NCBI RefSeq assembly: GCF_003674065.1
Contig: NZ_RDBE01000010.1
Location: 400,809 to 464,808 of the forward strand
Source: Nocardioides mangrovicus
GTDB taxonomy: Bacteria > Actinomycetota > Actinomycetes > Propionibacteriales > Nocardioidaceae
Length of the DNA stretch: 64,000 nucleotides
Reading direction: 5' to 3'
Shown here: positions 7,975 to 16,872 of the stretch, piece after piece
Layout of the letters: each line of letters begins with the position of its first letter
Numbering within the stretch: position 1 is the first letter of the stretch
Translations under genes and position numbers: made by a program
The notes under the pieces: model-generated
Database searches by the model: none
Seen by the model: only the letters and a program-made list of their open reading frames with translations
Told to the model about the DNA's origin: nothing

Positions 7975-8003
7975 TTGACACACCCGATGTGAGCGATAAC
8001 AAT
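7975..8003 (+). promoter_or_regulatory. Promoter of the pentose importer operon
   Basis: TTGACA (7975-7980) is a consensus -35 box. At 17 bp spacing lies AACAAT (7998-8003), a 4 of 6 match to -10. The LacI-type operator at 7988-8001 covers the spacer and most of the -10, so a bound repressor would block RNA polymerase. Confidence 0.55.
7988..8001 (+). promoter_or_regulatory. LacI-family operator, site 1 (lac-like)
   Basis: TGTGAGCGATAACA. It equals the core of the E. coli lac operator O1 with one central G missing, which restores the even 14-bp spacing typical of most LacI-family operators with a central CG. It sits within the promoter of the importer operon. Sites 2 and 3 (13464-13477 and 14467-14480) share the form TGTGAGCG[CA]TAAC[AC]. 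Confidence 0.7.
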
Positions 8004-8057
8004 CCGACTGCCGCGGGGATCCCTGCGGCGGCCGGCATCAGACGTGGGAGCGCGGAC

Positions 8058-9218
8058 ATGCACGAAGAACGAGGTATCGGCGGCTCAGGTCGCTCCGAGG
8101 TGAACGCTGACATCGCGGCCGAGGCACTCGACCGCCTGGAGTGGCGCGACGCCCGCCGCTCGACGCCCGAGCGCGCACCCCGCTTCGCCATGGCCCGACG
8201 CGCCGCTCTCACCGGTGGCGGCGCCGCGCTGGCCTCCGCCATGCTCGCCGCCTGCAGCTCCGGCTCCGATGCGAAGGCGTCCTCCGGATCCGCCGGGGAC
8301 ACCTTCGGGTCGTCGAAGAAGCTGAAGTTCGTCTTCGTCAACCACGTCACGACGAACACGTTCTTCGTGCCCACCCGCTACGGCGCCCAGGACGCCTGCG
8401 ACCTGTTCGGGGCGCAGTACCAGTGGACCGGCTCGGAGAATAGCAACGTCAACGAGATGGTCAATGCGATGAACACCGCCATCACCGGCGGTGCCGACGG
8501 CCTCGCGGTCGCGCTCGTCGACGACAAGGCCTTCAACTCCCCGACCGACGCCGCCATCAAGGCCGACATCCCGGTGGTCGGCTACAACGCCGACGCGAGC
8601 ACCAACTCCCGCCTCGCCTACATCGGGCAGGACCTCTTCGCCTCGGGCCAGGAGATGGGCAACCGCATCGTCGACCTCGTCGGCTCCGGCCCGGTCGCCC
8701 TGTTCATCGCCACCCCCGGCTCGACGAACCTGCAGCCCCGCATCGATGGCGCGCTCTCCGTACTCAAGGCCCATCCCTCCATCACCACCTCGACCGTGGC
8801 CACCGGCGCGGCCATCCCGGCCGAGCTGTCGACCATCGACTCCTACGTGACCGCCCACTCCGACGTGAAGGGTCTCTTCGCGGTCGACGCCGGCAGCACC
8901 CAGAGCATCGCCCAGACCATGCAGAAGCACTCGCTGCGCGGCAAGGGCGTCAAGGCCGGCGGCTACGACCTCACCCCGATCACCCAGAAGCTGCTGGCCT
9001 CCGACCAGCTGGACTTCACGATCGACCAGCAGCCGTACCTCCAGGGCTTCCTGCCCGTCCTGGAGCTCTACCTGTACACCGTGTCGAAGACGCTGAGCGG
9101 CATGGCCGACGTCAACACCGGCCTGAAGTTCCTCGACAAGACCACGGTGAAGCCGTACAACAGCACCAAGTCCCGCTACGAGGGATCGTCGAAGGCGGCG
9201 GGGGTCTCGAAGAGCTGA
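8058..9218 (+). CDS. CUT2 sugar ABC transporter, substrate-binding lipoprotein
   Basis: A 386-residue periplasmic-binding-protein-like lipoprotein that captures a sugar outside the membrane for the permease and ATPase that follow. It has a long cytoplasmic N-terminus (about 45 residues), then a twin-arginine-like segment (ARRAALTGGGAAL) and the lipobox LAAC, so it is probably exported and lipid-anchored. The mature part is a type I sugar-binding protein of the ribose/xylose class: NEMVNAMNTAITGGADGLAVALVD, SRLAYIGQDLFASGQEMG and a DFTIDQQPYLQGF hinge. ATG 8058 has GGGAG at 8046-8050. Clustering with ara and xyl genes makes arabinose or xylose the likely ligand. Confidence 0.85.
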   Translation: MHEERGIGGSGRSEVNADIAAEALDRLEWRDARRSTPERAPRFAMARRAALTGGGAALASAMLAACSSGSDAKASSGSAGDTFGSSKKLKFVFVNHVTTNTFFVPTRYGAQDACDLFGAQYQWTGSENSNVNEMVNAMNTAITGGADGLAVALVDDKAFNSPTDAAIKADIPVVGYNADASTNSRLAYIGQDLFASGQEMGNRIVDLVGSGPVALFIATPGSTNLQPRIDGALSVLKAHPSITTSTVATGAAIPAELSTIDSYVTAHSDVKGLFAVDAGSTQSIAQTMQKHSLRGKGVKAGGYDLTPITQKLLASDQLDFTIDQQPYLQGFLPVLELYLYTVSKTLSGMADVNTGLKFLDKTTVKPYNSTKSRYEGSSKAAGVSKS

Positions 9219-10339
9219 TGGCCACCTCACACGCGGAGTCGCCGACCTCGACGACACCGCCGCCGGCCTCGGGGCGGGGCCCCGGCCCGGGGGCGGGGAC
9301 GTCGACCATGAGACGGCTGCTCACCCTGCGCGAGGGCAGCATCGTCGTGGTGACGATCCTCGCGATCGCCTACTTCGCCGTGGCCAACGACCGGTTCCTG
9401 ACGAGCGCGAACTTCAAGACGCTGCTGCCCTACTTCGCCCCTTTCGCCATCCTGGCGGTGGGCGAGGTGATGCTCATGGTGGCCGGCGAGATCGACCTGT
9501 CCATCGGGTCGGTCTACCTCTTCGCCCCGTTCATGTTCTACGAGTTCCACCAGCTGGGGCTGCCGCTGGTGGTGGACCTGCTCCTGTGCCTCGTGTGCGC
9601 CGCGCTGATCGGGGCGCTGAACGGCGTCCTGACCGCGGTCGTGGGCATCTCCTCGTTCATCGTCACGCTGGGGACGCTGCTCGGCGTGGGCGGCCTGACG
9701 CTCATCATCTCGGGGGCCGCCCCCGTCGCCATGCCCGGCGCCGAGGTTCACACGACGACCGAGTCGGTGAAGAAGGTCGTCAACGGCCACACCATCACGC
9801 TGCAGGAGCAGGTCAACCACGTGGGCGGCTTCGCGAGGGTGTTCGGTGCCGGCATCTACTCCGAGCTGATCTGGGCGCTGCTCGCGGTGGCGCTGCTCCA
9901 CGTGGTCCTGCGATCCACGCGCTGGGGCATGTACACGGTCGCGGTGGGCGGCAACCGGCACGGCGCGGCGGAGGCCGGGATCAAGGTGCGCAGCATCGTC
10001 ATCCGCAACTTCGTGCTCTGCGCCCTGCTGGCCGGGTTCGTCGGCGTGCTGGAGGCGATGCGCGCCAGCTCGGTCACCCCCGACACCGCCGGGGCCTCGG
10101 AGACGATGTTCCGCGCGGTCTCGGCGGCGGTCATCGGGGGCACCCTGCTCGCCGGCGGCGAAGGCACGGTGGTGGGCGCGCTGCTCGGCGCGCTCTTCCT
10201 CGGCGTCCTGCGCGACGGACTCGTGCTCGACGGGGTCAGTGCCGACTACCTCGACTTCATCCTCGGCTTCGCGATCCTCATCGCGATGGCCGTCAACATC
10301 TACGTCGGCCGCGTGCGGAAGGGGTCCGGGCATGCCTGA
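9218..10339 (+). CDS. CUT2 sugar ABC transporter, permease
   Basis: A 373-residue integral membrane protein of the RbsC/XylH type that forms the channel of the importer. A Pro/Ser/Thr-rich cytoplasmic tail of about 30 residues comes first, then about 8-10 membrane helices. MVAGEIDLSIGSVYLFAP is the diagnostic EIDLSVG loop of the family, and AVGGNRHGAAEAGIKV is the cytoplasmic coupling loop. ATG 9218 overlaps the stop of the binding-protein gene by 1 nt, and the 3' end overlaps the ATPase gene by 8 nt, so all three are one operon. Confidence 0.88.
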   Translation: MATSHAESPTSTTPPPASGRGPGPGAGTSTMRRLLTLREGSIVVVTILAIAYFAVANDRFLTSANFKTLLPYFAPFAILAVGEVMLMVAGEIDLSIGSVYLFAPFMFYEFHQLGLPLVVDLLLCLVCAALIGALNGVLTAVVGISSFIVTLGTLLGVGGLTLIISGAAPVAMPGAEVHTTTESVKKVVNGHTITLQEQVNHVGGFARVFGAGIYSELIWALLAVALLHVVLRSTRWGMYTVAVGGNRHGAAEAGIKVRSIVIRNFVLCALLAGFVGVLEAMRASSVTPDTAGASETMFRAVSAAVIGGTLLAGGEGTVVGALLGALFLGVLRDGLVLDGVSADYLDFILGFAILIAMAVNIYVGRVRKGSGHA

Positions 10340-11114
10340 GACGGAGGGCGACGACGACGTCCTGCGGGTCGAGCACGTCTCCAAGCGGTTCGGGGCGGTC
10401 ACGGCGCTGCGCGACATCAACCTGCACCTGCGCCGCGGCGAGGTGCTCGGCCTGCTCGGCGACAACGGCGCCGGCAAGTCGACCCTGATGAAGATCATCG
10501 CCGGCTTCCAGAACCCCGACGAGGGCCGCATCGTCGTCAAGGGCGAGCAGGTGAGCTTCCGCGACGTCGACCACGCCCGCTCGCTGGGCATCGACTGCGT
10601 CTACCAGGACCTCGCCCTGGTCAACGAGCTGGACGTCGTGCAGAACATGTTCCTCAAGCGGGAGCTGGTCTCGCGGCCCATCCCGCTGCTTGCCCGCCGG
10701 GTGATGCGCGAGCGCACCCGCGAGGCCCTGGAGCGGATCGGGATCAACATCCCCCGCCTCGACGTACCGGTGGCGCGCCTGTCCGGTGGGCAGCGCCAGG
10801 CCATCGCGGTGGCCCGGACGGTGACCTCCGAGGCCGACGTCATCCTGCTCGACGAGCCGCTGGCGGCGATGGGCGCCAAGGAGGGGGCGATGATCCTCGA
10901 CCTCGTGCAGCAGCTGCGCGAGGCGGGCGAGGTCTCGATCATCATGATCGCCCACAACTACGTGCACGTGCTCCAGTCGTGCGACCGGGTCAACCTCATC
11001 CAGGGCGGCGAGATCACCTTCGACAAGCCGACGGCGGACACCTCGGTGGAGGAGCTGAACGAGATCGTGGTCGAGGAGTACCGCCGGGCCCGGCGGGCGG
11101 CGCAGGCGGGCTGA
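10332..11114 (+). CDS. CUT2 sugar ABC transporter, single-domain ATPase
   Basis: A 260-residue ATPase that powers the importer. Walker A is GDNGAGKST (about 43-51), the signature is LSGGQRQA and Walker B is VILLDEP, followed by the switch His in IAHNYVHV. Most CUT2 ATPases (RbsA, XylG) are fused double domains of about 500 residues; this one has only one domain, as in FrcA of the rhizobial fructose system, so it must dimerise. The LDEP motif is followed by LAAMGAKEG, close to the usual TAALGVKE. ATG 10332 lies inside the end of the permease gene. Confidence 0.88.
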   Translation: MPETEGDDDVLRVEHVSKRFGAVTALRDINLHLRRGEVLGLLGDNGAGKSTLMKIIAGFQNPDEGRIVVKGEQVSFRDVDHARSLGIDCVYQDLALVNELDVVQNMFLKRELVSRPIPLLARRVMRERTREALERIGINIPRLDVPVARLSGGQRQAIAVARTVTSEADVILLDEPLAAMGAKEGAMILDLVQQLREAGEVSIIMIAHNYVHVLQSCDRVNLIQGGEITFDKPTADTSVEELNEIVVEEYRRARRAAQAG

Positions 11115-11143
11115 GGCGACGACGCGTGCCCGATACTGGGGCC

Positions 11144-12193
11144 ATGGCCGCCTCCTCACCCGTCGGTGAGCCGCGGCCGACGGCTCCACCCCGGCCGCAG
11201 CGCGGCCCGGCCATGACCGACGTCGCCCGGCTGGCCGGCGTCTCGCACCAGACGGTCTCACGGGTGCTCAACGCCCACCCCAACGTCGCCGAGACCACCC
11301 GGCTGCGGGTCCAGGCGGCCATGAACGAGCTCGGTTACCGCCCCAACCGCGCGGCCCGGGCGCTGGTCACCGGCGCGTCGCAGACCATCGGCGTCGTCAC
11401 CCAGGCCACCCCGCTGTTCGGCCCGGTGCGGTTGCGCACGGCGCTGGAGCTGGCCGCCTCCGAGGCGGGGTTCGACGTCTCGACCGCCAGCATCCGTGGC
11501 GTCGACCGGTCCTCGGTCGAGGCCGCCGTGGAGCGTCACCTGGCCCAGCGGGTCGACGGCATCGTGGTCATCGTGCCGGTGGTCTCGGCGCAGGAGGCCC
11601 TGGACGGCGTCCGGGGCGACGTACCGGTGGTGGCGATCGACGGCGACCCGTCGCGGCCCTCCGGCCTGGTGACGGTCGACCAGGCGGAGGGCGCGCGGCT
11701 GGCCACCCAGCACCTGCTCGACGCCGGGCACCGGACCGTGTGGCACGTCTCGGGACCACCCGACTGGTTCGACAGCGCCGGTAGGGCGGCGGGCTGGCGC
11801 GAGACGCTGGACGCGGCGGGCCGTGAGGTGCCGCCGGTCATCGCCGCGGACTGGACGCCCGAGGCCGGCTACCGCGCCGGCCAGATGCTGGCGCGCATGC
11901 CGGAGGTGACGGCGGTGTTCGCCGCCAACGACCACCTCGCGCTCGGCATCACCAAGGCGCTGCGGGACCAGGGCCTCGACGTCCCCGACAGGATCAGTCT
12001 GGTGGGTTTCGACGACATCCCCGAGGCCGGCTTCCTCTCGCCACCGCTCACCACCGTGCGCCCCGACTTCGACGCCGTGGCGCACCAGGCGCTGCAGGCG
12101 ATCCTGGGCTGGCGTGACCACGGCGGCGCTCCGGCGGCGGAGGCGGTGCCGCCCACACTGGTCCAGCGCGACAGCGTCGCCGCGCCACGGTGA
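11144..12193 (+). CDS. LacI-family transcriptional repressor of the pentose locus
   Basis: A 349-residue DNA-binding regulator. A Pro-rich leader (1-23) precedes the HTH (TDVARLAGVSHQTVSRVLN, 25-43). In the recognition helix H35, Q36 and R40 align with Y17, Q18 and R22 of E. coli LacI, the residues that read the GTGAGC half-operator, which fits the lac-like sites in this locus. The hinge helix NRAARALVTG follows, then a sugar-binding type I periplasmic domain (FAANDHLALGITKAL, LVGFDDIPEAGF). ATG 11144 is 6 nt after a GATACT box, suggesting its own leaderless transcript; ATG 11213 is an alternative start just before the HTH. The inducer is probably arabinose or xylose. Confidence 0.85.
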   Translation: MAASSPVGEPRPTAPPRPQRGPAMTDVARLAGVSHQTVSRVLNAHPNVAETTRLRVQAAMNELGYRPNRAARALVTGASQTIGVVTQATPLFGPVRLRTALELAASEAGFDVSTASIRGVDRSSVEAAVERHLAQRVDGIVVIVPVVSAQEALDGVRGDVPVVAIDGDPSRPSGLVTVDQAEGARLATQHLLDAGHRTVWHVSGPPDWFDSAGRAAGWRETLDAAGREVPPVIAADWTPEAGYRAGQMLARMPEVTAVFAANDHLALGITKALRDQGLDVPDRISLVGFDDIPEAGFLSPPLTTVRPDFDAVAHQALQAILGWRDHGGAPAAEAVPPTLVQRDSVAAPR

Positions 12194-12200
12194 CGCGCGG

Positions 12201-12223
12201 CGCCCGCCTGCACGGCGCGGGCG
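12201..12223. terminator. Stem-loop between convergent regulator and xylA
   Basis: A 7-bp GC stem (12201-12207 with 12217-12223) in the 76-bp gap between the ends of the LacI-family gene and xylA. It is short and lacks a U tract, so this is a weak terminator candidate. Confidence 0.35.
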
Positions 12224-12269
12224 TTCACCGCTGCAGCCGCCCTCGCTGGGGACGAGGTGGTCGTCGAGG

Positions 12270-13445
12270 TCAGCCGACGAGGTGCTCGAGCGCCAGCTGC
12301 TGGAGCGCGACGAAGCCGTAGTCGCGCTCGGCCGCGACCTCGGGGTCGAAGGAGTCGTCGCCGGCCAGTAGGTCGGCGGCCGTCTCACCCTCGTCCAGGG
12401 TGGAGACGGCGAGGTCGGGCACGCCGGAGTACGCCATGGCCTCCTGCACCCGAGCGTCGGCGCGGAACGCGCGAGCGCGCTCGGCGAGCATGAGGTAGGT
12501 GCTCATGCAGGCTCGGGCCGACTCCCACACACCGTCCATGTGCTCGGTGCGCGAGGGCTTGTAGTCGAAGTGCCGCGGGCCGGCGTAGCGCGGGCCCTCG
12601 GGGTGGTTCGGGAACCCGTTCTCGAGCAGGTCGACGGTGAAGAACGCCGAGAGCAGGTCGCCGTGGCCGAAGACGAGGTCCTGGTCGTACTTCAGGCCCC
12701 GCTGGCCGTTGAGGTCCAGGTGGAACAGCTTGCCGCTCCACAGCGCCTGGCCCAGCGCGTGGTTGTAGTTGAGGTTGGCCATCTGCTCGTGACCGGTCTC
12801 CGGGTTCAGCCCGACGACGTCGCCGTGCTCGAGCTCGGCGATGAGGGCCAGCGCGTGGCCGACCGTGGGCAAGAAGATGTCCCCACGCGGCTCGTTGGGC
12901 TTCGGCTCCAGCCCGATCCGCAGGTCGTAGCCCTGGGTCTTGATGTAGCCGGCGACCGTGTCGAGCCCCTCCTTGTAGCGCTCGAAGGCGGAGTACACGT
13001 CCTTCGACGAGTCGTACTCGGCGCCCTCGCGGCCGCCCCACATCACGAACGTCGAGGCGCCCACCTGGGCGGCGAGGTCGACGGCGCGCAGCACCTTGCG
13101 CAGCCCGAACCGGCGCACGCCGCGGTCGTTGGAGGTCAGCCCGCCGTCCTTGAACGCCGGGTGGGTGAAGGTGTTGGTGGTGACCATCTCGACGACGAGC
13201 CCGGCGGCGTCGGTGGCGCGGCGCAGGCGCTCGACGCGCTCGGCCTTGGTGGCCTCGTCCGCGTCGAAGTCGAAGAGGTCGTTGTCGTGGAAGGTGATGC
13301 CCCACGCGCCGAGCCCCGCCAGCCGCTCGGCGTACTCCCACGGGTCGAGGGCGGGCCGGCTGGCGGTCCCGAAGGGGTCCACCCCCAGCCAGCCCACCGT
13401 CCACAGGCCGAAGGAGAACCGGTCGTCCGGCGTGGGTGTGCGCAC
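12270..13445 (-). CDS. xylA: Xylose isomerase
   Basis: A 391-residue cytoplasmic enzyme that interconverts D-xylose and D-xylulose using two divalent metal ions. It is the short, class I form found in actinobacteria: [11 protein letters not shown] near the N-terminus, catalytic His in FHDNDLFDF (H53, D56), metal ligands in [13 protein letters not shown], the [10 protein letters not shown] block and HLDLNGQ. GTG 13445 is preferred because GGAGG lies 4 nt upstream and the conserved N-terminus begins there. It is divergent from galM with a LacI-type operator between the starts. Product goes to XylB. Confidence 0.93.
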   Translation of the reverse strand: MRTPTPDDRFSFGLWTVGWLGVDPFGTASRPALDPWEYAERLAGLGAWGITFHDNDLFDFDADEATKAERVERLRRATDAAGLVVEMVTTNTFTHPAFKDGGLTSNDRGVRRFGLRKVLRAVDLAAQVGASTFVMWGGREGAEYDSSKDVYSAFERYKEGLDTVAGYIKTQGYDLRIGLEPKPNEPRGDIFLPTVGHALALIAELEHGDVVGLNPETGHEQMANLNYNHALGQALWSGKLFHLDLNGQRGLKYDQDLVFGHGDLLSAFFTVDLLENGFPNHPEGPRYAGPRHFDYKPSRTEHMDGVWESARACMSTYLMLAERARAFRADARVQEAMAYSGVPDLAVSTLDEGETAADLLAGDDSFDPEVAAERDYGFVALQQLALEHLVG

Positions 13446-13463
13446 GCTTCCTCCACATCGTCG

Positions 13464-13478
13464 TGTGAGCGCTAACCT
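13464..13478 (+). promoter_or_regulatory. LacI-family operator, site 2, over the galM -10 box
   Basis: TGTGAGCGCTAACC (13464-13477) in the 39-bp gap between xylA and galM starts. TAACCT (13473-13478) is a -10 box exactly 6 nt before ATG 13485, so galM is probably leaderless, and the operator overlaps that box. The same site is 19 bp upstream of the xylA start and can serve both genes. Confidence 0.65.
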
Positions 13479-13484
13479 ACCGCG

Positions 13485-14456
13485 ATGAGCCTGCGGATCG
13501 GCAGCCGCGACGGGGTCGAGGTCGAGCTGCTGCCGCTCGGCGCAACGGTGCGGAGCGTATGGGTCACCGGATCCGACGGCGTGCGACGCGACGTCGTGCT
13601 GGGCTACGCCGACCCGGCGGACTACCGGGCCGGTCACGACTACCTCGGCGCCACCGTCGGTCGCTACGCCAACCGCATCGCCGCCGGCCGGCTGCTGGTC
13701 GACGGCGTCGAGCACCGGCTCGCCCGCAACGACCGGGGCCAGCACCTGCATGGCGGCCCCGGCGGCTTCCACTCCCGGATATGGGAGGTCGTCGCCCACG
13801 AGCGCCACCGCGTGCGGCTCGCGCTGGAGAGCCCGGCGGGGGAGGAAGGCTTCCCCGGCCGGCTGCGGGTGGAGCTCGACGTGTCGGTGGCCGGTGCGAG
13901 CGTCGCCCTCGAGTACCGCGCCGAGACCGACGCCGCCACCGTGGTCAACCTGACCAACCACAGCTACTTCAACCTCGACGGCGACCTGCCGGGACGCGAC
14001 GTGCGGGACCATGTGCTGAGCGTCCCGGCGTCGCGCTACACGCCCGTGGACGACGTCGGCATCCCCACCGGCCCCGGCCGCGACCCCGACGTCGAGGTGG
14101 CCGGGACGCCCTTCGACCTGCGCGCGGGGATCCGCCTGGACGGCGTCGCGGACATCGACCACGACCTGCTGCCCGACGGTGCAGGCCTGCGCGAGGTGGC
14201 ACGGCTGATCTCCTCGGCCGGCGGTCTCGCGCTCAGCGTCCGCAGCGACCAGCCCGGCCTGCAGGTCTACGCAGGATCCAAGCTCGACGGGAGCACCACG
14301 TCGCGCGCCGGGCACCCCATCACGGCCTATGCCGGTGTCGCGCTCGAGCCCCAGCTGCCGCCGGACAGCCCCAGCCGGCCCGGTAGCGGCGGCGCCGTGC
14401 TGCGGCCGGGCGAGCGCTACCGGCACCGCATGGCCTGGCGCTTCGGCCCTGCTTGA
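13485..14456 (+). CDS. galM: Aldose 1-epimerase (mutarotase)
   Basis: A 323-residue enzyme that interconverts alpha and beta anomers of aldoses, supplying the anomer needed by the isomerases beside it. Family motifs are [25 protein letters not shown] with the catalytic His, [10 protein letters not shown] with the second conserved His, and [11 protein letters not shown] with the catalytic Glu near the C-terminus. Length is normal. It probably has its own promoter (TAACCT at 13473-13478) and no leader. The gene ends 80 bp before araB. Sugar specificity is not evident, but the locus suggests pentoses. Confidence 0.9.
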   Translation: MSLRIGSRDGVEVELLPLGATVRSVWVTGSDGVRRDVVLGYADPADYRAGHDYLGATVGRYANRIAAGRLLVDGVEHRLARNDRGQHLHGGPGGFHSRIWEVVAHERHRVRLALESPAGEEGFPGRLRVELDVSVAGASVALEYRAETDAATVVNLTNHSYFNLDGDLPGRDVRDHVLSVPASRYTPVDDVGIPTGPGRDPDVEVAGTPFDLRAGIRLDGVADIDHDLLPDGAGLREVARLISSAGGLALSVRSDQPGLQVYAGSKLDGSTTSRAGHPITAYAGVALEPQLPPDSPSRPGSGGAVLRPGERYRHRMAWRFGPA

Positions 14457-14466
14457 CGCTAACGGG

Positions 14467-14480
14467 TGTTAGCGCTCACA
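14467..14480 (-). promoter_or_regulatory. LacI-family operator, site 3, upstream of araBDA-xylB
   Basis: TGTTAGCGCTCACA on the plus strand; read on the minus strand it is TGTGAGCGCTAACA, one base different from sites 1 and 2. It lies 57 bp before the araB start. A TTGACG hexamer at 14453-14458 is a possible -35 box, but no convincing -10 is seen at 17 bp. Confidence 0.65.
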
Positions 14481-14536
14481 CTCACCTCGGGTGACGTGGG
14501 TCACTGGCGTCGTCGGGCGTCGTGAGGAGGCAGCGG

Positions 14537-16186
14537 ATGGGCGATGAGTACGTCGTCGGGGTCGACTTCGGCACACTCTCCGGGCGCGCCGTCGTCGTCC
14601 GCGTGAGCGACGGCGAGCAGGTGGCCGACGCCGTGGTCGACTACCCGCACGGGGTGTTGGAGGAGTCGCTCCCGGACGGCACCCGGCTCGGCGCCGACTG
14701 GGCGCTGCAGGTGCCGGACGACTACCGCGAGGTCCTGCGCGTGGCCGTCCCCCGGGCGCTGCAGGAGTCCGGCGTCGACCCGGCCCAGGTCGTCGGCATC
14801 GCCACCGACTTCACCGCCTGCACCATGGTGCCGACCCTGGCCGACGGCACCCCGCTCGACGAGCTGGCCGAGCTGGCCGGTCGCCCGCACGCCTACACCA
14901 AGCTGTGGAAGCACCACGCCGCGCAGCCGCAGGCCGACCGCGTCAACCGGCTGGCCGAGGAGCGGGGCGAGGCTTGGCTGCCGCGGTACGGCGGGCTGAT
15001 CAGCTCCGAGTGGGAGCTGGCCAAGGGGCTCCAGCTCTTCGAGGAGGACCGCGACGCCTACGACCGGATGGAGCGCTTCGTCGAGGCGGCCGACTGGATC
15101 GTGTGGCAGCTGTGCGGCACCTACGTCCGCAACGCCTGCTCAGCGGGCTACAAGGGCGTCCTCCAGGAAGGCCGCTACCCCTCTGCGGCCTTCCTGGAGG
15201 GCCTGGCGGAGGGGTTCGGCGGCTTCGTCGCGGACAAGCTCCATCAGCCGATCGGCCGGCTGGGAGCGCGTGCCGGCGGGCTGGGTGCACGGGCGGCGTG
15301 CTGGACCGGTCTCCCGGAGGGCATCGCCGTGGCCGTGGGCAACGTCGACGCCCACGTGACCGCGCCCGCCGTCCGAGCCGTCGAGCCGGGGCAGATGGTC
15401 GCCATCATGGGCACCTCCACCTGCCACGTCATGAGCGCCGATGTGCTGCGCGAGGTGCCCGGCATGTGCGGCGTGGTCGACGGGGGCATCGTCGAGGGCC
15501 TCTTCGGCTACGAGGCCGGGCAGAGCGGCGTCGGCGACATCTTCGCCTGGTTCGTCGAGCACGGCGTGCCCGAGGCCTACGCGGTGGCCGCACGCGAGGC
15601 CGGCGAGAGCCTCCACGAGCACCTGACCCGGCTGGGCGAGAAGCAGGCGGTGGGCGAGCACGGGCTGGTGGCGCTCGACTGGCACTCGGGCAACCGGTCG
15701 GTGCTGGTCGACCACCAGCTCTCCGGCCTCGTCCTCGGCCTCACCCTCGCCACCCGGCCCGAGGACGTCTACCGCGCGCTGCACGAGGCCACCGCCTTCG
15801 GCACCCGGGTGATCGTCGAGACGTTCGCGGCCGCGGGCGTGCCGGTCGATGAGCTGGTGATGGCGGGCGGGCTGACCCGGAACCGGGTGCTCATGCAGCT
15901 CTACTGCGACGTGCTGGGCCTGCCGCTCTCGGTCGCCGCGTCGGCCCAGGCCCCCGCCCTGGGCTCCGCGATCCACGCGGCGGTGGCGGCGGGTCGCTAC
16001 GCCGACGTGCCCGCGGCGGCGGCCGCGATGGGACGCGTCGAGCGGCACGCCTACCTGCCCGACGCGACCAGGTCGGCCGGCTACGACGACCTCTTCGCCC
16101 TCTACCGCGAGCTGCACGACCACTTCGGCCGTGCCACGCCGCTGATGCGCCGGCTCCGGACCCTCCGCTATCAGGCCCGCCGATGA
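14537..16186 (+). CDS. araB: Ribulokinase
   Basis: A 549-residue FGGY-family sugar kinase that phosphorylates L-ribulose with ATP in the arabinose pathway. The N-terminal VGVDFGTLSGRAVVV is the ATP phosphate-binding region with the ribulokinase-specific GTLSGR. GIATDFTACTMVP, GTSTCHVM and the C-terminal VMAGGLTRNRVLMQL adenosine motif follow. ATG 14537 has GAGGAGG 6 nt upstream. It leads the araB-araD-araA-xylB operon: the 3' end overlaps araD by 4 nt (ATGA). Confidence 0.93.
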   Translation: MGDEYVVGVDFGTLSGRAVVVRVSDGEQVADAVVDYPHGVLEESLPDGTRLGADWALQVPDDYREVLRVAVPRALQESGVDPAQVVGIATDFTACTMVPTLADGTPLDELAELAGRPHAYTKLWKHHAAQPQADRVNRLAEERGEAWLPRYGGLISSEWELAKGLQLFEEDRDAYDRMERFVEAADWIVWQLCGTYVRNACSAGYKGVLQEGRYPSAAFLEGLAEGFGGFVADKLHQPIGRLGARAGGLGARAACWTGLPEGIAVAVGNVDAHVTAPAVRAVEPGQMVAIMGTSTCHVMSADVLREVPGMCGVVDGGIVEGLFGYEAGQSGVGDIFAWFVEHGVPEAYAVAAREAGESLHEHLTRLGEKQAVGEHGLVALDWHSGNRSVLVDHQLSGLVLGLTLATRPEDVYRALHEATAFGTRVIVETFAAAGVPVDELVMAGGLTRNRVLMQLYCDVLGLPLSVAASAQAPALGSAIHAAVAAGRYADVPAAAAAMGRVERHAYLPDATRSAGYDDLFALYRELHDHFGRATPLMRRLRTLRYQARR

Positions 16187-16872
16187 CGCTGACCCAGGAC
16201 GTCGCCCGTACGGTGGCCGGACTGCGAGACGACGTCTGCGCGCTGCACGCGGAGCTGCCCCGCTACGGCCTCGTGGCCTGGACCGCCGGCAACGTCTCGG
16301 CCCGGGTGCCGGGTGCCGAGCTGCTCGTCATCAAGCCGTCCGGCGTGCGCTACGAGGACCTCACCCCGCAGAGCATGGTGGTCTGCGACCTCGACGGCAC
16401 CGTGGTCGAGGGCGACCACGCGCCGTCGTCCGACACCGCGGCCCAGGCCTACGTCTACCGCCACCGCGCGGACGTCGGCGGGGTCGTGCACACCCACTCG
16501 CCCTACGCCACGGCCTGGGCGGCGCGGGCGGAGCCGGTGCCGTGCGTCCTGACGATGTGCGCCGACGAGTTCGGCGGCGACATCCCGGTGGGCCCCTTCG
16601 CGATGATCGGTGACGACTCGATCGGCCGCGGCATCGTCGAGACGCTGGCCGGGAGCAGGTCGCCGGCGGTGCTCATGCAGAACCACGGCGTCTTCGCCGT
16701 CGGCCCCACGGCCCGCGACGCCGTCAAGGCCGCCGTCATGTGCGAGGACGTCGCCCGGACCACGCACCTCGCCCGGCAGCTCGGGGCGCCGGTGCCCGTC
16801 TCGGAGGCCGACACCGATCGGCTCTTCGAGCGCTACCAGCACGTCTACGGACAGCAGGAGGAGCGATCGTGA
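16183..16872 (+). CDS. araD: L-ribulose-5-phosphate 4-epimerase
   Basis: A 229-residue zinc-dependent class II aldolase-fold enzyme. It converts L-ribulose 5-phosphate to D-xylulose 5-phosphate, the exit point into the pentose phosphate pathway. Motifs are [25 protein letters not shown], the zinc ligands VHTHSPYAT, and [10 protein letters not shown] with the third His. ATG 16183 overlaps araB by 4 nt, and the 3' end overlaps araA by 4 nt (GTGA), so translation of the three is coupled. Confidence 0.93.
   Translation: MTLTQDVARTVAGLRDDVCALHAELPRYGLVAWTAGNVSARVPGAELLVIKPSGVRYEDLTPQSMVVCDLDGTVVEGDHAPSSDTAAQAYVYRHRADVGGVVHTHSPYATAWAARAEPVPCVLTMCADEFGGDIPVGPFAMIGDDSIGRGIVETLAGSRSPAVLMQNHGVFAVGPTARDAVKAAVMCEDVARTTHLARQLGAPVPVSEADTDRLFERYQHVYGQQEERS

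Noticed and set aside
7988-8001. Vector contamination as explanation for the lac-like operator
   Set aside because: The site lacks one base of lac O1, is flanked by native sequence and has two sister sites in the same locus.
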